Shown here in pieces: positions 1-3,514 of a DNA stretch of 5,435 nucleotides. A program made the position numbers and the translations under genes. The notes under the pieces were generated by a model. That model was not told the DNA's origin. It saw only the letters and a program-made list of their open reading frames with translations, and searched no databases. The stretch covers positions 1-5,435 of the forward strand of contig JALRJA010000101.1 of NCBI GenBank assembly GCA_023255235.1, in the 5' to 3' direction. Positions within the stretch are counted from its first letter, which is position 1. Every line of letters begins with the position of its first letter. This stretch comes from Flaviramulus sp. (GTDB taxonomy: Bacteria > Bacteroidota > Bacteroidia > Flavobacteriales > Flavobacteriaceae).

Positions 1-1
1 C

Positions 2-172
2 CAATCACTTAATTTACATCAATGTGTTGTAGTAAGTGATAAGTTTATGAAAAAATTAGAAGAAGGAGATTCTGAGGCGAGAAGAAAATGGGGTAAGTTA
101 CTTCAGAAAAGAAAAGCAACTGGTGAACCATATATTATGTACAAAGTAAGGGTTGTGAAGCTGTTGAGTTAA
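2..172 (+). pseudogene. nrdA: Fragment of ribonucleotide reductase large subunit (NrdA-like), 5' end outside window, truncated 3' end
   Basis: An open frame enters from the left edge and reads QSLNLHQCVVVSDKFMKK, then a segment ending TGEPYIMYK, before stopping at 170-172. From memory of the family, this matches an internal stretch of class Ia ribonucleotide reductase alpha subunits, where a 'GEPYIM(Y/F)' segment is followed by roughly 'DNVN...' and then the 'SNLC/TNIC' region carrying the active-site cysteine. Here the match ends right after the YK codons (140-145); the last residues before the stop, VRVVKLLS, do not belong to the family. The enzyme, which reduces ribonucleotides to deoxyribonucleotides in the cytosol, could not work without the missing half. 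An intact nrdA must exist elsewhere unless this is an assembly chimera. Identification rests on about 48 residues, so it is good but not certain. Confidence 0.65.
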
Positions 173-261
173 ATACTTATGTTGGTAATTATGCGTCTCA
201 TAAATTTTATTACAATGAGGGGTTTTCTATTTTAGGGTATCACTTTTTAAAGACCTTGTAA
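142..261 (+). pseudogene. C-terminal fragment of a GNAT-family N-acetyltransferase, lacking its start
   Basis: In the frame starting at 142, translation from about 148 reads KGCEAVELNTYVGNY, followed by a segment containing SHKFYYNEGFSILGYHF and ending KTL before TAA at 259-261. The pattern 'GC.A.ELNT...N..SH.FY...GF.I.GYHF.K' is the usual end of GNAT acetyltransferases: the strand carrying ELNT, then the helix with the N..SH.FY motif, then the last strand. The frame is closed by TGA at 124-126 and has no start codon, so this is a 3' remnant lacking the acetyl-CoA-binding P-loop (Q/RxxGxG/A). The transition from the overlapping nrdA-like frame lies within about 143-150. Its normal terminator is retained, so the 3' end of this gene appears to be in its native context and the upstream part is the foreign piece. 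The substrate cannot be inferred. Confidence 0.65.
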
Positions 262-285
262 TTTTTTGTTTACAAGGTGTTTTTT
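253..285 (+). terminator. Rho-independent terminator overlapping the GNAT fragment stop codon
   Basis: A perfect 9-bp inverted repeat, ACCTTGTAA (253-261) and TTACAAGGT (270-278), encloses an 8-nt loop. It is followed after one G by six T residues (280-285). The left arm contains the stop codon TAA (259-261), so the hairpin begins inside the coding sequence. The U-tract exists only for plus-strand transcription; on the minus strand the hairpin is followed by CTTTAAAAAG, which is poor. It therefore ends transcription of the GNAT gene and not of the convergent pepE. Confidence 0.85.
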
Positions 286-362
286 GCGTGAGGGATTGTA
301 GCTAGCTACCATGTAGCGCGGAAAGCCCGACAGCAAATTTTAAAAAATTTGCTGGCACGCCC
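286..362. repeat. Structured inverted-repeat element between convergent genes (possible dispersed repeat or ncRNA)
   Basis: This 77-nt element fills the gap between the GNAT terminator and the pepE stop codon. GCGTG (286-290) pairs with CACGC (356-360) as an outer stem. GGG (292-294) can pair with CCC (326-328). Within that, GTAGCTAGCTAC (298-309) is a perfect 12-nt palindrome, and GCTAC-CAT-GTAGC (305-317) can form a small hairpin. A perfect 11-bp hairpin, CAGCAAATTTT (331-341) and AAAATTTGCTG (344-354) with an AA loop, lies just inside the outer stem. Blocks such as GCGTGAGGGATT, GGAAAGCCCGAC and GGCACGCCC resemble, from memory, a multicopy intergenic element in Flavobacteriaceae in which the hairpin sequences vary. 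Neither strand has a T-run after the hairpins, so it is not a standard terminator. Whether it is an RNA, a REP-like repeat or a pepE 3' structure is open. Confidence 0.6.
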
Positions 363-366
363 AAAA

Positions 367-1074
367 CTAGTTTAAGTAGCTTATTTCTGTGCCTGAGGCT
401 ATTTCATAAGGCGGTTTGTTGTATTCAAAAATTCGTGCCGATAGCTTGCCTTTTAGGGTTATGGTGCTGCCTTTTACGCTTAGCCAACTTCCTTCGCGTA
501 ACCCAATAACGGGTTGTGTGTTATAATGATGAAATTCTTTAATTCTGGTTTCTCTGGTTTCGCCCATGTGCTTGCTTTTTGGGTTGGGGTCTATATAATG
601 CGGATTGATATTAAACGGTACTATGCCCAAGGCATTGAAACTTGGCGGATAAATAATGGGCATGTCATTTGTTGTTTTTATGGTTAGCCCACAAATATTG
701 CTACCGGCACTGGTGCCTAAATAGGGTGTTCCGGTTTCTATTTTTGTTTTTAAAATTGCTAATAGGTTGTTTTTATATAGCTGGTGGGTTAATACAAAGG
801 TGTTGCCGCCACCAACAAAAATGGCTTGAGCATTTTTTATGGCTTCTGCTGGGTTTTTAAAGGTGTGAATGCCTATTACTGTTTTGTTTATTTTTGCAAA
901 AGCGGTGCTTACTGTTTTTGTATATTGTGTGTGAGTTATGCCACTTGGTCTGGCATAAGGAATGAATAAAATGCTAGTAATATTATTAAATAAAAGACTT
1001 AAATCGTTTAAAATATACTCTAAATAGTCACTATTGTGAATTGTTGAGGTGCTTGCGATAATGAGTTGTTTCAT
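367..1074 (-). CDS. pepE: Dipeptidase E (alpha-aspartyl dipeptidase), peptidase family S51
   Basis: A complete 235-residue protein, close to the ~229 residues of enterobacterial PepE, which cleaves dipeptides with an N-terminal aspartate in the cytosol. No signal peptide is present. Visible landmarks are the VGGGNTF turn (residues 87-93), the nucleophile elbow GTSAGSN (120-126) with Ser122, Asp137 in TTNDMPI, His159 in NINPHYID, and Glu194 in GLREG. These lie exactly two residues beyond the Ser120, Asp135, His157 and Glu192 reported for Salmonella PepE, so the active site is intact. The conserved GETRETRI segment (171-178) is also typical. The ATG (1072-1074) is preceded by A-rich sequence, and a promoter sits just upstream. 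The gene is convergent with the GNAT remnant and divergent from the secreted-protein genes, so it is probably monocistronic. Cyanophycinase is the other S51 branch, but length and motifs favour PepE. Confidence 0.93.
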   Translation of the reverse strand: MKQLIIASTSTIHNSDYLEYILNDLSLLFNNITSILFIPYARPSGITHTQYTKTVSTAFAKINKTVIGIHTFKNPAEAIKNAQAIFVGGGNTFVLTHQLYKNNLLAILKTKIETGTPYLGTSAGSNICGLTIKTTNDMPIIYPPSFNALGIVPFNINPHYIDPNPKSKHMGETRETRIKEFHHYNTQPVIGLREGSWLSVKGSTITLKGKLSARIFEYNKPPYEIASGTEISYLN

Positions 1075-1090
1075 CTGTTTTGCTTTACTG

Positions 1091-1119
1091 TAAACTTACA
1101 TAATTATAGCTTTTAACAA
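1091..1119 (-). promoter_or_regulatory. Probable pepE promoter, Bacteroidota-type -33/-7
   Basis: Reading the minus strand, TTG (1119-1117, within ATTTTG) is followed by an 18-nt spacer and then TAAGTTTA (1098-1091). The last box matches the Bacteroidota -7 consensus TAnnTTTG except for the final base, and the spacer falls in the usual 17-23 range. The box ends 16 nt before the pepE ATG, leaving a short leader of about 10 nt. This is a motif match only; no start site has been mapped. Confidence 0.5.
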
Positions 1120-1169
1120 AATATTAAATACTATTTACTTTTTCTTTAAGATTAGAAATGCGTAATTTA

Positions 1170-1177
1170 TACTTTTA
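1170..1177 (+). promoter_or_regulatory. Weak candidate -7 box upstream of the first secreted-protein gene
   Basis: TACTTTTA (1170-1177) matches TAnnTTTG at all fixed positions but the last. It lies 11 nt before the TTG start at 1189, which would leave a leader of only about 5-7 nt. No TTG occurs at the expected distance upstream, so the call is weak. The rest of the 1075-1188 divergent gap shows only AT-rich sequence apart from the pepE promoter. Confidence 0.22.
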
Positions 1178-1188
1178 AATAGAATTAT

Positions 1189-2001
1189 TTGAAGATTCAA
1201 TTTTTTATAAATATTACTGCCTTGTTGTTTTCTTTACTTGTTAGTAGCCAAGCTATTAAACGGGTTGAAGTTGAAGGGATTATTATGTCTAATAGCAATG
1301 ATATTGAAGGTGTAACCATTTTTAATAAATCATCAAGCACCGGAACTATTACTAATGAAAAAGGTGTTTTTAGTATAAAAGTAGCTTTAAATGACATTAT
1401 TGAAATTGCTGCTTTACAGTTTCAATTGGTTTCTATAACTATTGATGAAGCTGTTATAAAATCTAAACAATTAAAAATTCAAATGGTAGAACAGGTTAAC
1501 CAACTAGATACGGTAACGCTTTCTTCTGGACTTACTGGTAATTTTGAAACCGATATTTTTAATGTTAAAATAGTTAAACTAAAACCTATAGATTTAGGTA
1601 ATATGAACGCTTTTGATATGAGCGAAGATAAGGTGTTTGACAAAGGTGTTATACAAGACCATTTACAATCTATAATAAACCCAAATGCTCGAAAATACCT
1701 GCCTGATTTAATAAAAATTTTAAATCTGCTAACCAACTCCAATTCTAATGTATCACTTAAAAAAGAGTTGTTTGTAGGGCATACTTATGAAAAACCAAAA
1801 ACCCTTTTAGACATCTATACTTACAAAAAAATTAGTGATATGTTTAATATGCCGCTGCAAGATGTTAAATCTTTTTTAGCTTTTGTTGAAAATCAAGAGA
1901 TAAATGAAGACCTTTTAAAACCTGAAAACGAATTACAACTTGTTGAATTTTTATTAAAACAGAAGAATCATTTTCTAGAAATTAATCATGCTAAAAACTA
2001 A
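1189..2001 (+). CDS. Secreted protein with carboxypeptidase-regulatory-like domain (first of a tandem pair)
   Basis: The 270-residue product starts at TTG. An in-frame TAG at 1180-1182 excludes an earlier start, and the next in-frame ATG (1285, residue 33) would remove both the signal peptide and the first strand of the domain. From TTG the protein reads MKIQFFINITALLF, giving a signal peptide with likely cleavage after SSQA (residue 22). Residues ~26-112 look like a CarboxypepD_reg-like beta-sandwich (VEGIIM..., GVTIFNK, GTITNEKGVFSIKV, then a QLDTVTL ending). This Bacteroidota domain has no peptidase activity of its own. Residues ~115-265 are a mainly helical C-terminal part that I do not recognise beyond its similarity to the next gene. 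The last 14 nt overlap the start of that gene, suggesting translational coupling. A periplasmic or surface location is inferred; the function is unknown. Confidence 0.85.
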   Translation: MKIQFFINITALLFSLLVSSQAIKRVEVEGIIMSNSNDIEGVTIFNKSSSTGTITNEKGVFSIKVALNDIIEIAALQFQLVSITIDEAVIKSKQLKIQMVEQVNQLDTVTLSSGLTGNFETDIFNVKIVKLKPIDLGNMNAFDMSEDKVFDKGVIQDHLQSIINPNARKYLPDLIKILNLLTNSNSNVSLKKELFVGHTYEKPKTLLDIYTYKKISDMFNMPLQDVKSFLAFVENQEINEDLLKPENELQLVEFLLKQKNHFLEINHAKN

Positions 2002-2785
2002 GTGTTTTGTTTTTGTAGTTTTTTTAGTAATTCAAAAAATAACTGCACAAACTGTAAAAATATCGGGTGTAGTAGAAAGTAAAACAGATGTTGAAAATAT
2101 TCATGTTATTAATAAAACAGCACAAGTTTTTACTATTACAGATAAAACAGGAACATTTTACATAACAGCAAAAAGGAATGATACTATTGTTTTTTCATCT
2201 ATACAACACCAACAAAAAGAAGTTGTAATTTCAGAAGAAATTATGTTGTCTAAAGCTCTTTATGTATCACTACAAGAACAAATAAATGAACTTGATGAAG
2301 TTCTTATTGGCAAAGTGCTAACAGGTGATTTGCTACTAGACATAAATAATGTAGAAGGCAAACCACCAATAAATTTTTATGATGTAGGCATTCCTGGTTA
2401 TACCGGAAAACTAGCTACACAAAGTGAAAGACGTTTGTATGAAGCCGGTGAGTTTAAACCTGCTATGCTGTTAGGGCTTTTATTGGGTCACGTACCCTTA
2501 AACCCTATCTTAAACGGTATTTCTGGTAGAACAAAAATGCTAAAAGACCGAGTAGATTTAGAAGCAAGAGAGGCTTTAATACAAAGTATAAAAAGGCGGA
2601 TGGCAAAACGTTTTTTTGAAAACTACCCTCTAGATGATGATTTAAAAATGGATTTTTTTTATTTCTGTGCAGAAGACGAAACCTTTTTAACCGCATGTAA
2701 AAATCAAACCGACTTTACTGTTTTCCTCTACTTAGAAATGAAGTATAAGCAATATATTAAAAATAAAGAGGGTTTAAAAAATTAA
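1988..2785 (+). CDS. Secreted protein with carboxypeptidase-regulatory-like domain (second of the pair, paralogue of the first)
   Basis: A 265-residue protein starting at an ATG inside the end of the preceding gene. The signal peptide (MLKTKCFVFVVFLVIQKITA) has likely cleavage near residue 20. Residues ~23-108 form the CarboxypepD_reg-like domain: VKISGVVE, NIHVINKTAQ, FTITDKTGTFYITAK, NDTIVFSSIQHQ and QINELDEVLIG. These align strand for strand with the upstream protein (INELDEV here, VNQLDTV there). The C-terminal ~150 residues are helical, with a basic stretch SIKRRMAKRFF (200-210) and the acidic-aromatic DDDLKMDFFYF (216-226). They align loosely with the upstream paralogue, so the pair probably arose by tandem duplication and then diverged. 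The domain is known from the N-terminus of TonB-dependent transporters, but no plug or barrel follows here. Role unknown; no transmembrane segment after the signal peptide. Confidence 0.88.
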   Translation: MLKTKCFVFVVFLVIQKITAQTVKISGVVESKTDVENIHVINKTAQVFTITDKTGTFYITAKRNDTIVFSSIQHQQKEVVISEEIMLSKALYVSLQEQINELDEVLIGKVLTGDLLLDINNVEGKPPINFYDVGIPGYTGKLATQSERRLYEAGEFKPAMLLGLLLGHVPLNPILNGISGRTKMLKDRVDLEAREALIQSIKRRMAKRFFENYPLDDDLKMDFFYFCAEDETFLTACKNQTDFTVFLYLEMKYKQYIKNKEGLKN

Positions 2786-2803
2786 TAACTTTTGGAATGT
2801 TTT

Positions 2804-2829
2804 TTGAAGCATGAAAATACTTACTTTAG
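2804..2829 (+). promoter_or_regulatory. Candidate promoter ahead of the small reading frame and DUF6702 gene
   Basis: TACTTTAG (2822-2829) matches TAnnTTTG at five of its six fixed positions and is followed by CAC, a context I associate with flavobacterial -7 boxes. A TTG at 2804-2806 lies 15 nt upstream, slightly closer than usual. The predicted transcript would start near 2835, about 18 nt before the ATG at 2853 and about 90 nt before the DUF6702 start. This suggests separate transcription from the upstream pair. Confidence 0.4.
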
Positions 2830-2852
2830 CACTTAATAAAAGCTGTAACAAA

Positions 2853-2912
2853 ATGCAAACACCAACCAAAATAGTTATTGACGAATTACATCTGATCCAA
2901 AAAAAACAATAA
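2853..2912 (+). CDS. Possible 19-residue small reading frame or gene remnant before the DUF6702 gene
   Basis: ATG at 2853 opens MQTPTKIVIDELHLIQKKQ and stops at 2910-2912, 11 nt before the DUF6702 start. It begins at the usual distance behind the candidate promoter, and its composition looks protein-like. It ends in a run of eight A residues (2899-2906). A -1 shift at that run would continue through TIKFKQ straight into the DUF6702 ATG without a stop. I do not recognise the peptide. It could be a leader peptide, the remnant of a lost gene, or chance; chance is quite possible at this length. Confidence 0.25.
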   Translation: MQTPTKIVIDELHLIQKKQ

Positions 2913-2923
2913 AATTTAAACAG

Positions 2924-3427
2924 ATGAAAAAAATACACTTGCTTCTTTTATTATGTATTGTACCTCTTTTTGCCTTTTCAAGCTTACACAAATTTTATGT
3001 TAGCATCACTCAAATAAATTATATTCAAGACAAGCAATCTGTTCAAATAACATCACGAATTTTTATTGATGACTTTGAAAACGCACTGAGAGCACGCCAC
3101 GGTAAAGATATAACACTTGCTGAAAAAAACGAGGCTCAAATAATAAACACCCACATAGAACAGTATTTAAAAGAAAATATAGCTATTAAAATTAATAATA
3201 GCCATACCAAGCTTCAATTTATTGGTAAAGAATATGAAGGCGATATTATGATATGTTATATTGAAATTGAAGGAATTAAAAATATAGCTTCTTTTGAAAT
3301 TTCAAACAGCGTATTATTTGATTTATTCAAAGACCAACAAAATATTGTTAAAACAAAAATTAATTCAAAACACAAAAGTGCCATTCTATCTATTGATACT
3401 AATAAATTGATGTTAAATTTTAATTAA
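2924..3427 (+). CDS. DUF6702 family secreted protein
   Basis: A 167-residue protein with a clear signal peptide (MKKIHLLLLLCIVPLFAFSS) and a mature part beginning near LHKFYVSITQINY. That opening, followed by SRIFIDDFENALRARHG (44-60), the YLKENIAIKINN region (81-92), FIGKEYEGDIMICYIEIEG (99-117) and NSVLFDLFKDQQNIVK (128-143), is the characteristic layout of DUF6702, a small Bacteroidota family of unknown function, recognised from memory. The product is full length, predicted beta-rich, and has no transmembrane segment after the signal peptide, so it is probably periplasmic. Cys11 sits in the middle of the hydrophobic core without a proper lipobox, so it is unlikely to be a lipoprotein. The gene lies 87 nt upstream of the M1 peptidase on the same strand; a shared role in the envelope is inference. 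Confidence 0.85.
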   Translation: MKKIHLLLLLCIVPLFAFSSLHKFYVSITQINYIQDKQSVQITSRIFIDDFENALRARHGKDITLAEKNEAQIINTHIEQYLKENIAIKINNSHTKLQFIGKEYEGDIMICYIEIEGIKNIASFEISNSVLFDLFKDQQNIVKTKINSKHKSAILSIDTNKLMLNFN

Positions 3428-3433
3428 AAAAAT

Positions 3434-3463
3434 CTGTCAAATCTTAAAAAGATAGTACCTTAG
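3434..3463 (+). promoter_or_regulatory. Weak candidate promoter for the M1 peptidase gene
   Basis: TACCTTAG (3456-3463) agrees with TAnnTTTG at five of six fixed positions, with the same deviation as the box at 2822-2829. Instead of TTG, a CTG (3434-3436) lies 19 nt upstream. The ATG follows 51 nt after the box. If real, the peptidase can be transcribed independently of the DUF6702 gene; otherwise the two are co-transcribed across an 87-nt gap without a terminator. Confidence 0.3.
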
Positions 3464-3514
3464 GCTTTTATTAACAATACTGAATTAGCAATTAAAAAAA
3501 ACACAAAACATATA

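Noticed and set aside
1..261. A mobile element or intein explaining the nrdA interruption
   Set aside because: No transposase, terminal repeats, target duplication or intein splice motifs are visible; the sequence passes straight from one gene fragment to the other.
331..354. 11-bp hairpin as a terminator for pepE
   Set aside because: On the minus strand the hairpin is followed by TCGGGC with no T-run, and the stem is AT-rich in its inner half; it is better treated as part of the larger structured element.
669..860. Plus-strand open frame opposite pepE
   Set aside because: Trp/Leu/Phe/Cys-rich translation typical of an antisense shadow; the minus strand encodes a complete S51 peptidase with intact catalytic residues.
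1189..2785. Naming the paralogous pair carboxypeptidases
   Set aside because: The similarity is only to the regulatory-like beta-sandwich; there is no peptidase domain and no zinc-binding motif in either protein.
2924..2983. DUF6702 protein as a lipoprotein through Cys11
   Set aside because: The residues before the Cys are LLLL, with no small residue at -1, and the Cys lies in the middle of the hydrophobic core.
3441..3453. ATCTT-AAA-AAGAT hairpin after the DUF6702 gene
   Set aside because: Only a 5-bp AT-rich stem with no following T-run; expected by chance in this composition.
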